Of a stretch of DNA of 64,000 nt, positions 17,138 through 26,555 are shown in pieces. A program made the translations under genes and the position numbers. The stretch spans positions 620,001 through 684,000 of the forward strand of contig JADJWG010000001.1 in the NCBI GenBank assembly GCA_016716475.1, written 5' to 3'. This stretch comes from Phycisphaerales bacterium. Lineage in GTDB: Bacteria > Planctomycetota > Phycisphaerae > UBA1845 > Fen-1342. Position 1 is the stretch's first letter, and the number at the start of each line of letters is the position of its first letter. Under the pieces are notes generated by a model that saw only the letters and a program-made list of their open reading frames with translations, was not told where the DNA came from and searched no databases.

Positions 17138-17359
17138 ATGCGCACCAAGTGGAACCGCCTCGCTCGTTCGGCCGCAATCGCCGCGCTCACCTTCCCGCTG
17201 CTCTCCACGGGAACCTGCTTGCGCATCGCGCAGACCTCGGCCGTCAACGGCTTCTTCGACGCCGTGACCCCTTACCTGATCGAGTATGCACGCAGCGAAC
17301 TGGGACTGACCAACAGCGGGACGAGTGCCGGCAACCAGTTGATCATGCAAGGCGGTTAG
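17138..17359 (+). CDS. Small secreted protein of unknown function
   Basis: A 73-aa protein. The N-terminus is a clear export signal: basic start (MRTKWNRLARS), hydrophobic core (AAIAALTFPLLSTG) and a possible lipobox-like or cleavage region around TGTCLRIAQ. The mature part is only about 45 residues (including FFDAVTPYLIEYARSELGL, then a Ser/Gly/Asn-rich end). AGGAGA lies eight bases before the ATG and a near-consensus promoter lies upstream, so the gene is likely real and well expressed although too short to classify. I do not recognise the family. It stands alone, 98 bp before the next gene. Confidence 0.7.
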   Translation: MRTKWNRLARSAAIAALTFPLLSTGTCLRIAQTSAVNGFFDAVTPYLIEYARSELGLTNSGTSAGNQLIMQGG

Positions 17360-17457
17360 CGCGAAGCCCGGCCCCACGAGCAAGCCAACGCCTTGCGTCC
17401 CGCCCGCAGAATCGTGCCACGAGCACCCACCCAGTCACGACGAAGGAGCCACGCACG

Positions 17458-18426
17458 ATGAAACTCGGTGTGATGTCCGCCGGACTCGCCGGCATGGGGT
17501 GGGAAAAGGCCCTCGACTACTGCCAGCAGGTCGGCCTCGAAGCCATCGAGCTGCCCGTGGGGTGCTATCCCGGTCAGCCCTTTTTCGACCCCGCCGAAGT
17601 GCTCCGCGACCGGGCCGCCCAGCAGCGTATCAAGGACGACTGCAAGTCCCACGGACTTGAGATTGTCGGTCTCGCCGTGCACGGCAACCCCGTTCATCCC
17701 GATCCTGATTTCGCCCGCGCCCACACCGCGGCCCACGATACGGCCGTACGGCTTGCCCCGCTCCTCGGCACCGATGTTGTGATTAACTTTTCCGGCTGCC
17801 CGGGCGGCGGTCCAGGCGACACCCGCCCCAACTGGGTCACCTGCGCATGGCCACCGGACTATGAAGCCATACTTAAGTACCAGTGGGACGAGGTGCTGAT
17901 TCCCTTCTGGTCGAAGAAGAACGCCGAGGCAGCCAGTGCAGGTGTAAGAATAGCGTTCGAGGCCCACCCCGGCTTCTCCGTCTACAACCCCGGCACATTG
18001 CTACGCCTGCGCGCGGCCGGCGGGTCGCAACTGGGTGCCAACCTCGACCCGTCACACTTCTTCTGGCAGGGCATCGACCCCGTCGAGGCGGCGCGTGTCC
18101 TGGGTGACGCCGGCTGCATCTTCCACGTACATGGTAAAGATACCGGGATCGACGCTCACAATACCCGTATCCACGGTACGCTCGACACCGGCAGCTACGG
18201 CAACCTCCACCGCCGGAGTTGGGTCTTTCGCACCTGCGGCTACGGCCACGGCGATGAGTTCTGGAAACCATTCATCAGCATGCTGCGGATCAAGGGCTAC
18301 GACGGTGTCATCAGCATCGAGCATGAGGATGCACTGATGAGCGTTCAGGAGGGCTTCGAGAAGGCCGTCGCCTACCTGCGTGGCGTGCTGATCAAGCAGC
18401 CCGCCGGCACGGCGTGGTGGTTCTGA
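17458..18426 (+). CDS. Sugar phosphate isomerase/epimerase-like TIM barrel protein
   Basis: A 322-aa member of the xylose isomerase-like (AP endonuclease 2) TIM-barrel family. Metal-binding positions are visible in order: FEAHPG (Glu), NLDPSHFFWQG (Asp, His), HVHGKDT (His) and ISIEHEDA (Glu). The start MKLGVMSAGLAGMGWEKAL is fixed by AAGGAG ten bases upstream. Planctomycete relatives are often encoded near Gfo/Idh/MocA oxidoreductases and act on keto-sugars; the substrate is not readable here. It has no signal peptide, so it is cytoplasmic. Confidence 0.9.
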   Translation: MKLGVMSAGLAGMGWEKALDYCQQVGLEAIELPVGCYPGQPFFDPAEVLRDRAAQQRIKDDCKSHGLEIVGLAVHGNPVHPDPDFARAHTAAHDTAVRLAPLLGTDVVINFSGCPGGGPGDTRPNWVTCAWPPDYEAILKYQWDEVLIPFWSKKNAEAASAGVRIAFEAHPGFSVYNPGTLLRLRAAGGSQLGANLDPSHFFWQGIDPVEAARVLGDAGCIFHVHGKDTGIDAHNTRIHGTLDTGSYGNLHRRSWVFRTCGYGHGDEFWKPFISMLRIKGYDGVISIEHEDALMSVQEGFEKAVAYLRGVLIKQPAGTAWWF

Positions 18427-18539
18427 CAGTTCTACCCGCAGATACCCATGTCGTGGCGCCCAGCCACGCAATGGGGCGAAGCGCGCCGGGGTCCGCGCTG
18501 CGTTTGTCAAATCAGTTCGATCACAGCTACAGGCACGCC

Positions 18540-18758
18540 TTAGCTTCCCGTGGCCCGCCGCGCGGGTCGCGGCACCTGCCGCACCGACTCGAGCAGCCGT
18601 TCCAGAGCGGCCTCGAGCTTGTCCGACGTGAGGTAGGTTCCTTCCGCGATCTGCCGACGTATCTGTGCGATGCGCGTCGCTTCAGCGATCACCAGATTCA
18701 GATCCATGGCCGCCCGCGGTTTCGTGATCTTCTTGCGCTGCACACACTGCTGCATCAT
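18540..18758 (-). CDS. FlgM-like small protein (possible anti-sigma-28 factor)
   Basis: A 72-aa protein. The start MMQQCVQRKK is set by GGAGG seven bases upstream. The central part RIAQIRRQIAEGTY followed by LTSDKLEAALERLLESV has the pattern of the C-terminal half of FlgM (alternating hydrophobic residues, an xxGTYxxx turn, then an amphipathic helix that ends in LLES). FlgM binds and inhibits the flagellar sigma factor FliA. No flagellar or sigma gene is in the window, so the partner is unknown. The match is short, so other small helical regulators are possible. Confidence 0.5.
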   Translation of the reverse strand: MMQQCVQRKKITKPRAAMDLNLVIAEATRIAQIRRQIAEGTYLTSDKLEAALERLLESVRQVPRPARRATGS

Positions 18759-19274
18759 GGCTTGGCCTCCATAGGCACATCGGACTGGGGTCGTTTCCGA
18801 CCGGTCCTGCAACTGACCCGATTTCCCGATGCCGCTCTGACCTCCGCGGGCCGGCAGCACCCCGACTCACCTTCGCCATAGCATGTATCGCGAATCCGGC
18901 TAACCGACCTTGTTGGAAAGAACGCGCACCCAAAACCCAAGAGAGGGTCTAACCTCCCAAATTCACACATATTTCCTTTATGAAACGCTAATAGGACCAT
19001 TGTGTGTTACTTTAGATAAATCGGGAGGCGTTTCGTGGCAGGATCTTTGACAGAAAAATTTCACGGCAAACTTTGCGCGTTCAACCACTTCACGTCCGAA
19101 AACCCCATCTCCCGCGGCATTCACCGTCGGAACACCCTGATCGAGTGCTCGGAATGCGCGCCCGCCGCTATCCCCGACCGACACTCCGGCTTAAGATTCT
19201 CGCCCGTTTTCCGATAGGTGCGCCGGAACAGCGCGTGGCTCCCGCACGCGGCACAGCCCAACCCGAGGAACCTC
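18759..19274. other. Intergenic region between the FlgM-like gene and glyS
   Basis: 516 bp without a supported gene. It contains the most AT-rich stretch of this part of the window (about 18950-19090). A perfect -35 hexamer TTGACA occurs at 19047-19052 on the plus strand but no matching -10 lies at the right distance. Short open frames here (for example 19035-19217) lack a ribosome-binding site and protein-like composition. Promoters for the two divergent genes are expected here but cannot be placed confidently. Confidence 0.5.
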
Positions 19275-20729
19275 ATGGCCGCCGAAACCAGCTTCATGGA
19301 CAAGCTCACCGCCCTGTGCAAGCGGCGGGGATTCATCTACCAGTCGAGTGAGATCTACGGTGGCATCGGGGGCTTCTGGGACTACGGCCCGCTCGGGGTC
19401 GAATTGAAGCGAAATATCAAGAACCAGTGGTGGCGGGACATGATCACCAATCCGCCCCCGGGCCCGGACGGCCACGAGATTGAGATGGTCGGCCTCGACT
19501 GCGCGCTCATCATGAACCCCAGGGTCTGGGAGGCAAGCGGACATGTGGGCGGCTTTGCGGACCCGATGGTCGACTGCAAGGAGTGCAAGGGACGGTTTCG
19601 GGCCGACCAGGTTGCGAACACGCCGTGTCCGCTGAAACCCAGCAAGCACGTCGGTGCCCACGACAAGTGTCAGCTCACCGAGCCGCGCCTCTTCAACCTG
19701 ATGTTCAAGACCTACGTCGGCGCGGTGGAAGATGCCTCCAGCATCGCCTACCTCCGCCCCGAGACCGCCCAGGGCATCTTCGCGAACTTCAAGAACGTGC
19801 TCGACACCACCCGTGTGAAGGTCCCCTTCGGGATCGGGCAGGTCGGCAAGGCCTTCCGCAACGAGATCAATCCGCGCAACTACACCTTCCGCTCGCGCGA
19901 GTTCGAGCAGATGGAGATCGAGTTCTTCTGCCACCCCGCCACCTCGCTGCAGTGGTACGAGTTCTGGCGCAACGTGCGTTTTCATTGGTACATCAACCTC
20001 GGCCTGAAAAGCGAAAAGCTCCGCCTGCGCGACCAGGGCGCCGATGAGTTGGCCCACTACTCGCAGGCCTGCGCCGACATCGAGTACCTCTTCCCCTTTT
20101 CCGAAGATTTCCAGGAGCTCGAAGGGGTCGCCCATCGCGGCTGCTTCGACCTCTCACAGCACCAGCAGTTCAGCGGCAAGGACCTGACCTACTTCGACAA
20201 CGACGCCTGGGAGCGCGACAAGGACAAGTTCGCCAGCGACCCCGCCCATGCGAAGGAGGTCAAGAACCAGGCGCCGTACCGTTTCCTGCCGCACGTCGTG
20301 GAGCCCTCGGCCGGCGCCGACCGCGCCACGCTCGCGTTCCTCTGCGAGGCCTACACCGAAGACACCGCCCCGAATGAGAAGGGCGCGCCCGAGACGCGCG
20401 TGCTCATGCGCTTCCACCCCAAGCTAGCCCCGCTCAAGGTGGCCTTCTTCCCGTTGGTTAAAAAGGAGGGCATGCCCGAGGTCGCGGAGGGACTCTATCG
20501 GGAAGCGAAGCAGCACATGACCGCCATGTACGATGAGCAAGGCAGCATCGGTAAGCGCTACCGCCGCCAGGACGAGGTGGGCACGCCGTTCTGCGTCACC
20601 ATCGACGGTGACACGCTGCAGAATGGACAGGTCACGGTGCGCAACCGCGACACGCTTGTGCAAACCAAGGTCCACAAGAGCCAGGTCGTGGCGTGGCTAC
20701 GTGAGCACCTGGACCAACCGCTGGGTTGA
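19275..20729 (+). CDS. glyS: Glycine--tRNA ligase (dimeric class II type)
   Basis: Charges tRNA-Gly with glycine in the cytoplasm. The protein is 484 aa, as expected for the alpha2-type enzyme found in many bacteria outside the proteobacterial alpha2beta2 group. Class II motifs are visible: RPETAQGIFANFKNV, motif 2 GQVGKAFRNEINPRN with FRSREFEQMEIEFF, DLSQHQQFSGKD, and a motif 3-like GADRATLAFLCEAY. The C-terminal anticodon-binding domain includes YRRQDEVGTPFCVTIDGD. The start MAAETSFMDKL has GAGGA eight bases upstream. Monocistronic by appearance. Confidence 0.96.
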   Translation: MAAETSFMDKLTALCKRRGFIYQSSEIYGGIGGFWDYGPLGVELKRNIKNQWWRDMITNPPPGPDGHEIEMVGLDCALIMNPRVWEASGHVGGFADPMVDCKECKGRFRADQVANTPCPLKPSKHVGAHDKCQLTEPRLFNLMFKTYVGAVEDASSIAYLRPETAQGIFANFKNVLDTTRVKVPFGIGQVGKAFRNEINPRNYTFRSREFEQMEIEFFCHPATSLQWYEFWRNVRFHWYINLGLKSEKLRLRDQGADELAHYSQACADIEYLFPFSEDFQELEGVAHRGCFDLSQHQQFSGKDLTYFDNDAWERDKDKFASDPAHAKEVKNQAPYRFLPHVVEPSAGADRATLAFLCEAYTEDTAPNEKGAPETRVLMRFHPKLAPLKVAFFPLVKKEGMPEVAEGLYREAKQHMTAMYDEQGSIGKRYRRQDEVGTPFCVTIDGDTLQNGQVTVRNRDTLVQTKVHKSQVVAWLREHLDQPLG

Positions 20730-20884
20730 ACGTGCGGGTCTAGTGGGGCCGCGGCGGCCGTTGCCCGTACGGGCATGCGGGCGACGACGCGCGCCAGCGG
20801 GGCGGTCGGGGGGCGCGGGGGGCGTTATGATGGGACCTGATGCGGCGGCCACGGTGGGTCGCCCCGACAACCGGAGGCAGTGTG

Positions 20885-22003
20885 ATGGTCGATCCGCGCG
20901 TAACGAAGCTGGCCGAAACGCTCGTGAACTATTCCTGTGCGGTTCAGGCGGGAGAGAAGATTCTGATCGAGGCGATCGACGTGCCGCACGCTTTCACGAA
21001 CGAGTGCGTGCGGGTGGCGGCGGCGGCCGGGGCACGGCCGCTCGTGCTGCTGAAGAGCAACCAGGTCAACCGGGCGCTGATGCAGGTCGCCACGCAGGAG
21101 CAATGGGAGCTGGTCGCACAAGTCGAGCGTTTGCAGATGGAGAACGTGGCCTGCTACATCGGCGCACGCGGCAACCCGAACGTGTCGGAGCTGTCGGACG
21201 TACCGGCCGAGAAGCAGAAGATCTACGAATCGACGGTGTGGCGGCAGGTCCACAGCGAGGTGCGCGTGCCCAAGACGCGCTGGGTGGTGCTCCGCTGGCC
21301 CAGCGCCAGCATGGCACAGCTCGCGCAGGTGTCCACCGAAGCGTTCGAGGACTTCTACTTCGATGTCTGCACGATGGACTACGCCAGGATGGGCCGGGCC
21401 ATGCAGGCGCTGAAGAAGCGCATGGAGGCAACCGACCGCGTGCGCCTGAAGGGGCCGGGCGAAACGGACCTGGAGTTCTCGATCAAGGGCATCCCGGCGA
21501 TCCCGTGCGACGGGAAGGTCAACATTCCTGACGGCGAGGTTTTCACCGCGCCGGTCCGCGACAGCATCCGCGGGACGATTCAGTTCAACGCGCCCACGCT
21601 GTACCGCGGGGCTACGCACGAGAACATCCGGTTCCAGTTCGAGCGCGGCAAGATTGTGGCGGCGTCAAGCACGAACACGCCGCGGCTGAACGAGGTGCTC
21701 GACGCCGATGAAGGCGCGCGCTACTGCGGCGAGTTCGCGATCGGCGTGAACCCCTACATCCTGACGCCGATGAAGGACATCCTGTTCGACGAGAAGATCG
21801 CGGGCAGCATCCACCTCACCCCGGGCAAGGCGTACGCCGAGGCCAACAACGGCAACGACAGCGAGATTCACTGGGACCTGGTCATGATCCAGCGACCCGA
21901 GTACGGCGGCGGGGAGCTGTATTTCGATGGCCAACTCGTGCGCAAGGACGGGCTGTTCGTGGTGGATGATCTCAAGGCACTCAATCCTGACGCGCTGAAG
22001 TAG
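20885..22003 (+). CDS. Aminopeptidase of family M29
   Basis: A 372-aa metallo-aminopeptidase of the thermophilic aminopeptidase T/AmpS family, which trims N-terminal residues from peptides with two metal ions. Typical segments are ETLVNYSCAVQAGEKILIE at the N-terminus, GEVFTAPVRDSIRGTIQF (metal-binding Glu), ARYCGEFAIGVNPYI (Glu), and GSIHLTPGKAYAEANNGNDSEIHWDLV (His, Asp). GGAGG lies seven bases before the ATG. No signal peptide; cytoplasmic. Confidence 0.92.
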   Translation: MVDPRVTKLAETLVNYSCAVQAGEKILIEAIDVPHAFTNECVRVAAAAGARPLVLLKSNQVNRALMQVATQEQWELVAQVERLQMENVACYIGARGNPNVSELSDVPAEKQKIYESTVWRQVHSEVRVPKTRWVVLRWPSASMAQLAQVSTEAFEDFYFDVCTMDYARMGRAMQALKKRMEATDRVRLKGPGETDLEFSIKGIPAIPCDGKVNIPDGEVFTAPVRDSIRGTIQFNAPTLYRGATHENIRFQFERGKIVAASSTNTPRLNEVLDADEGARYCGEFAIGVNPYILTPMKDILFDEKIAGSIHLTPGKAYAEANNGNDSEIHWDLVMIQRPEYGGGELYFDGQLVRKDGLFVVDDLKALNPDALK

Positions 22004-22299
22004 CGCTCTGTTCGGTCCAAGCGGGTACGGATGCCGGCGCACACGGTTGCGCCATGGGGACGGGGTGCACCCGCAACAAGACATACGAATCCTTCATGCA
22101 AACTTATCCCCTGGCTCACACACGCATCACATCAAACTAACGGGCACGCGGTACTTTGCTGTCGCGGTGCTGGTAGCAGAGGTCGACCAGCGGAGCCCTC
22201 GCGCGGGGTCAGATCCTGCGCTGAAGCCCCGGGTGCGCTGCTGCCCAGGCCGCAGGTCAAGGTGGTGCGGCAACAGGACTGGTGCAACAGGAGCTGGCA

Positions 22300-23376
22300 A
22301 TGGTGCAGGGTTCGGTACAGGCACGGGGATGCAGACGCGGATTCACACTGATTGAGTTGCTCGTGGTAGTGGCCATTATCGCGCTGCTCATCTCGATTCT
22401 GCTGCCCGCGCTGAATGGCGCGCGTCGGCAGGCGCGCGCGGTCGTGTGCGCGACGAATCTCGGACACGTCGGCAAGGCGATGGGGGTGTACCTGGCGGAG
22501 AGCAAGGGGACCTACCCGGCTTCCTACATGTATCCCTACGATGGCAGCGGTGCGTACGATCCCACCAACCAGCCGCTGAACCGCAATTTCGGCTACGTCC
22601 ACTGGTCATACTTCCTCTATGCCGGCGGCCAGGCGGACAACAAGGCGTTCCAGTGCCCCGAGTTTCCCAAGGGCGGGACTCCACGGACCAACCCCGGTCC
22701 GGAGCGGGCCTTCTGGATGGGCGACCAGATCGACGATGCCGGCAACAACCAGGGCAGCGTGAATGCCGGCTCGCGGGAGGATCGCCAGGCCCCCTGGCTG
22801 GCCTACACCGGCAATGCCGCGATCTTCCCGCGAAACAAGTTCACCCCCCTGCTTTCCGGCGGTCCACGGATCAACCGTTATGTGCAGGAGCACCGCGTGA
22901 AGGATGCCGGCAAGACCATCCTCGCGACTGAGTTCAACCGCAACTGGAAAGTCGCCGGTGAAATCGTCGGCGGCGGCGGCGGCCTGATCCGCAGCAAGAG
23001 CCACCGCCCGCTCAATCCCTTCTACCATGTCGGAACGGGCTCGAACGAGTACACCGCCCCGCTCAACACCCCGGGCTTCATGTACGGCACGCCCAGTGAC
23101 CTCAAGAACTACGGTCTGCTCGGCGCCACCGCCGTCGAGGAGGCCAACGGCGTCCTCGAGAATCCGGGCATGTCGGAGATGAACGCGGTCGGCCGCCACC
23201 ATCCGGGCACGGACCGGCTCGGCGGCTCGGCGAACTTCCTGTATGCCGATTCGCACGTCGAGCGGAAAACCGTGCTGCAGACGCTGCGGCAGCGCGAGTG
23301 GGGTTCGCGGTACTACTCCCTCACGGGTGAGAACGAAGTGATCAACCGCTACGGGCAGACACTGGATCAGCCGTAG
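22300..23376 (+). CDS. Type II secretion/pilin-like protein with prepilin leader (planctomycete type)
   Basis: A 358-aa protein with a type IV prepilin signal: basic leader ending RRG, cut before FTLIELLVVVAIIALLISIL, so it is processed by a prepilin peptidase and has the conserved Glu5. The remaining 320 residues form a soluble domain, with WSYFLYAGGQADNKAFQCPEF and near the end RLGGSANFLYADSHVERKT, a His-containing motif common in the many prepilin-leader proteins of planctomycetes. CAGGAG lies six bases before the ATG. Its exact role is unknown; it may be a surface or pseudopilin-derived structural protein. The dockerin-repeat gene follows 180 bp downstream. Confidence 0.85.
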   Translation: MVQGSVQARGCRRGFTLIELLVVVAIIALLISILLPALNGARRQARAVVCATNLGHVGKAMGVYLAESKGTYPASYMYPYDGSGAYDPTNQPLNRNFGYVHWSYFLYAGGQADNKAFQCPEFPKGGTPRTNPGPERAFWMGDQIDDAGNNQGSVNAGSREDRQAPWLAYTGNAAIFPRNKFTPLLSGGPRINRYVQEHRVKDAGKTILATEFNRNWKVAGEIVGGGGGLIRSKSHRPLNPFYHVGTGSNEYTAPLNTPGFMYGTPSDLKNYGLLGATAVEEANGVLENPGMSEMNAVGRHHPGTDRLGGSANFLYADSHVERKTVLQTLRQREWGSRYYSLTGENEVINRYGQTLDQP

Positions 23377-23556
23377 CGTTTTCTTTTGCATGCGGCGGGC
23401 GCACTCGGGCGCCCGCCACTTGCCGAAACTCTCCGGAGTGGGAAAGCGGCAAGGGGTTTGGAAGTGCATCGTGACAAGACGCGGCTCTCGGTGCGCGCCG
23501 GTTCCAGGTCGAACAGGGCGCGTGATTTCGGACGGCACCAACGAAAGGAGCATCGG

Positions 23557-26415
23557 ATGAGAAACAGGCAATGTGGGCTTGGCCTGGGCGCCTTGGCCCT
23601 GGCGGGCTACCTCGCGCTTCCCGCCAGCGCACAGATCGTCTTCCAGAACCATCCTCTCGCGGGCGAGGTGAACTTCAGCGGAGCAACCTTGTTCCGTCCG
23701 TTCTTCTTCTCGCCGGCCACCACCAACGACGCGATTGATGTCGACGGCGACGGTTTCTTCGGGTTCAATCCGGGGCAGCCGCCTTTCGTCGATCAGCTCG
23801 CAGCCGAGTATGGCGGCGCCGCTTCGCTGGGCACTTTCTGGGCAGTATCGTACCGCTCTGTCGGATCGATCAACGGCTTCGGTGAGTTCGTCGATTGGCA
23901 GTTGTGCGGCACACACGCCGGCGCTGTACCGCCCGAAGACGGTTTCCTAAACCGCTTCCGCTGGGCTAGCCAGGGCATCAAGCTCAACGGCCCTGGTGCC
24001 GACTGTCTCGACGCAGACGGCTTCAGCAACCCTGACGGCGACACCGGCAACGACGACGGCTCGCCCTTCTGCCGCAGCAGCGTGGATGGTGCCGCCATTG
24101 ATGTCCCCGGTGCCTGGGCCGTGAAGGGCCCCGCGGATCTGACGCAGGTGAGCTGGAATCGGGCTCCGACCTTCCCCGGCTACGGCGTGAACCCGATTGC
24201 CTCGAACACCGGCTGGGTCAGCGAGCTTGAGTCGCTCGACCGCGACTGCTCGGCAATCCAGCTCAACACCAACTACGATGCCCCCGACAACTACACGATC
24301 TACGATACCGCGGCGGCGTGGGGTCCCATTACCTACATCGCGAATCGCGGCATTGGTCGCCCGGATCTGAGTGGCAACGGTCTCGAGGGTGATATCCGCA
24401 TGACGGATATCCAGCACCTCATGGTGGCCGGCCGCCTGCGCCACGGTGAAAACCTCGCCGGCTCGACGCGCTCGTCGGGCTCCGGCACGCGCAATGGCAT
24501 CCAGAATACCTCCGGCATCGACCCGGCCTGGGGCCGCGGCGACAACCTCGACACTGAGTGGGCCGTCACCAACGACGCCAACCTGGGCCTGAATCGCAAG
24601 ATCAGCAACGCCCAGGGCTCCAGCGGTATCGAGCGCGCCGTCGAGGTCTCACGCCTCGCAATCGGCTTCACCGGCCTCTCGGGCAATGAGCGCGCCGCGT
24701 TCGACGCCGCCCGTGGCCGCTACGAAGTTCTCAACATCCGCTTCGACGACCGCGGCGGTAGCGCCCTCGGTTTTGTCCGTCCGGATGTGCAGGCCGTTGT
24801 CTACAATGGCGACCCCAGCACCGGCTGGCAGCTCGGTGGCACCGTCACCTTTGTCACGCGCGGCAACCCCTTCGAGACCGACCCCAATCACCCGACCTAC
24901 ATGACCAGCCAGCAGGCCGCCTGGTACCTGCGCAATATCACGCAGAGCGCCGCGGCCTTCGCCGGTGACCCCGGCCAGCCGGAAGAGTTCAACATGCCGG
25001 GCGAATACCTCGCCACGGTGTACTTTCTGACCGCCGGCCTCGAGGCCCTGCCCGATATCACCAACCCAGTGAACTTCAGCGCCAACCCGGATTTCAATCC
25101 AGTGCTCGCGGCTTTCGTGGCCGCCAATAACACGCTCGACTCGGGCTGGCCCGGCGGCCTGCGGCCGTACGGCGATGCCAATCCGGCCGGCCTCGTGCCG
25201 CGCCGCGTGAACAAGGCCGACGGTTACGCGGACGGCCAGGTTGCCGCCTACGCCTACAAGGACACGACCGGCATGCTGCGCACGATCCTCGGCAACGGCG
25301 CGAACAGACTCGCCGCCCGCAACGAGGTGCAGGGTGATTTCAACCGGGACGGTCGTCGTAACATCAACGATATCCGTAAGCTGCTCGAGGCCTACCAGGC
25401 GCCGCTCGATTTCGAGCAGGGCCAGCCGACGTGGCCGGTCGGCGGTGACGCCGGCGACCAGGTCGCGAACGTCGTCATCGTGCATGTGATCGGAGACTTC
25501 GACGGCAACGGCAACTTGGATGCGGCGGACGTGCGTTATTTTGCCGACGGCTTGGCGCTCGACCCGGCCCAGCCGGCGCTGGATCCGAACGACCCGGTGG
25601 CAGCCCAGTTCGGCGACTGGCTCAACCGGCCGGAGGGTTTCCGCCGGGTGGACCAGGAGTGGTTCAACCTGACGGGGAATGACAATTTCTTCGCCACGAC
25701 GCTGGCGACGGGCAAGGTCTATCAGCCCGGCGACTCGGCGGGCGACATCGCAGGTTCGGCTCAAGGCGCGACCCCCGGAGCTGATCCGCGCGGCGCCGAC
25801 GGCAGCGTGGACGCCAAGGACATCGACGCTGTTTACCGCGCATTCAAAAACGAGTACCTCGGCTACGACAACACGGAGGTCGACTGGTACAACCTCGACC
25901 AGGCCGTGTTCAGTGACCTGAGCGCGGACATGACCGGTCCGGAGCTCGTCAACGGACGTCGCACGATCCTGATCAACCAGGCGGATGTGGACCACCTCGT
26001 CCGCGTGATCCTCGGGACGGAATATGGCGATGTGAACCTCGACGGCGTAGTGGATGCCGCCGACGAGGCCATCGTGCTGGCGAACCAGGGTCAGGTCGGC
26101 CTCGGCTGGGCCGGTGGCGACCTGAACGGGGACGGCAGCGTCGATGCCCTCGACCTGGCCTTCTTCGCACCACCCACTGTCTGCCCAGGCGACGCGAATG
26201 GGGACGGAGCGGTCAACTTCGCAGACATCTCGCCCTTCATTGCCGCCATCAAGGCCGGCAGTGCTGCGAACTGGACTTGCAATCTCGCCGCGGGTTTCGG
26301 TCCGTACCTCAACAGCGACGCAAATGGTGACGGCGTGGTCAACTTCGCCGACATCTCGCCGTTCATCGCGCTGCTGAAGAACCCCCCGGCGCCGTGCCAG
26401 AGTCTGTGCCCGTAG
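23557..26415 (+). CDS. Large secreted protein with C-terminal dockerin-like calcium-binding repeats
   Basis: A 952-aa protein with a signal peptide (LGLGALALAGYLALPASA, cleavage before QIVF). The first 590 residues form a domain I cannot name. It begins VNFSGATLFRPFFF and SYRSVGSINGFGEFV, which is loosely similar to phosphate-binding-protein N-termini. The C-terminal 360 residues hold about seven EF-hand/dockerin-type motifs, starting near residues 593 (GDFNRDGRRNINDI), 647, 746, 824 (GDVNLDGVVDAAD), 854, 878 (GDANGDGAVNFADISPF) and 920 (SDANGDGVVNFADISPF). The protein ends shortly after the last repeat with a Cys pair (PAPCQSLCP). AAGGAG precedes the ATG. It is probably extracellular and calcium-stabilised. 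Confidence 0.82.
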   Translation: MRNRQCGLGLGALALAGYLALPASAQIVFQNHPLAGEVNFSGATLFRPFFFSPATTNDAIDVDGDGFFGFNPGQPPFVDQLAAEYGGAASLGTFWAVSYRSVGSINGFGEFVDWQLCGTHAGAVPPEDGFLNRFRWASQGIKLNGPGADCLDADGFSNPDGDTGNDDGSPFCRSSVDGAAIDVPGAWAVKGPADLTQVSWNRAPTFPGYGVNPIASNTGWVSELESLDRDCSAIQLNTNYDAPDNYTIYDTAAAWGPITYIANRGIGRPDLSGNGLEGDIRMTDIQHLMVAGRLRHGENLAGSTRSSGSGTRNGIQNTSGIDPAWGRGDNLDTEWAVTNDANLGLNRKISNAQGSSGIERAVEVSRLAIGFTGLSGNERAAFDAARGRYEVLNIRFDDRGGSALGFVRPDVQAVVYNGDPSTGWQLGGTVTFVTRGNPFETDPNHPTYMTSQQAAWYLRNITQSAAAFAGDPGQPEEFNMPGEYLATVYFLTAGLEALPDITNPVNFSANPDFNPVLAAFVAANNTLDSGWPGGLRPYGDANPAGLVPRRVNKADGYADGQVAAYAYKDTTGMLRTILGNGANRLAARNEVQGDFNRDGRRNINDIRKLLEAYQAPLDFEQGQPTWPVGGDAGDQVANVVIVHVIGDFDGNGNLDAADVRYFADGLALDPAQPALDPNDPVAAQFGDWLNRPEGFRRVDQEWFNLTGNDNFFATTLATGKVYQPGDSAGDIAGSAQGATPGADPRGADGSVDAKDIDAVYRAFKNEYLGYDNTEVDWYNLDQAVFSDLSADMTGPELVNGRRTILINQADVDHLVRVILGTEYGDVNLDGVVDAADEAIVLANQGQVGLGWAGGDLNGDGSVDALDLAFFAPPTVCPGDANGDGAVNFADISPFIAAIKAGSAANWTCNLAAGFGPYLNSDANGDGVVNFADISPFIALLKNPPAPCQSLCP

Positions 26416-26517
26416 GCACTCTCCGGTCGTAGCCGCAGGAACGGAAACACGCGACGCAGGTCCGCGGGCAACCGCCGGCCTGCGTCGACGTATCTTGCAC
26501 GGGCGGCGCCCGGAGCA

Positions 26518-26542
26518 CCGGCACTCAAACCCCCCGTGCCGG
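26518..26542. terminator. Hairpin between convergent genes
   Basis: CCGGCAC (26518-26524) and GTGCCGG (26536-26542) form a perfect 7-bp stem with an 11-base loop in the 140-bp gap between the dockerin-repeat gene and the response regulator. It has no T run, so if it terminates, it is not a classical intrinsic terminator. Confidence 0.35.
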
Positions 26543-26555
26543 GCGGCGCAGGCGC

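Noticed and set aside
19035..19217. 60-codon open frame upstream of glyS
   Set aside because: No ribosome-binding site, no family features, and composition unlike the neighbouring proteins.
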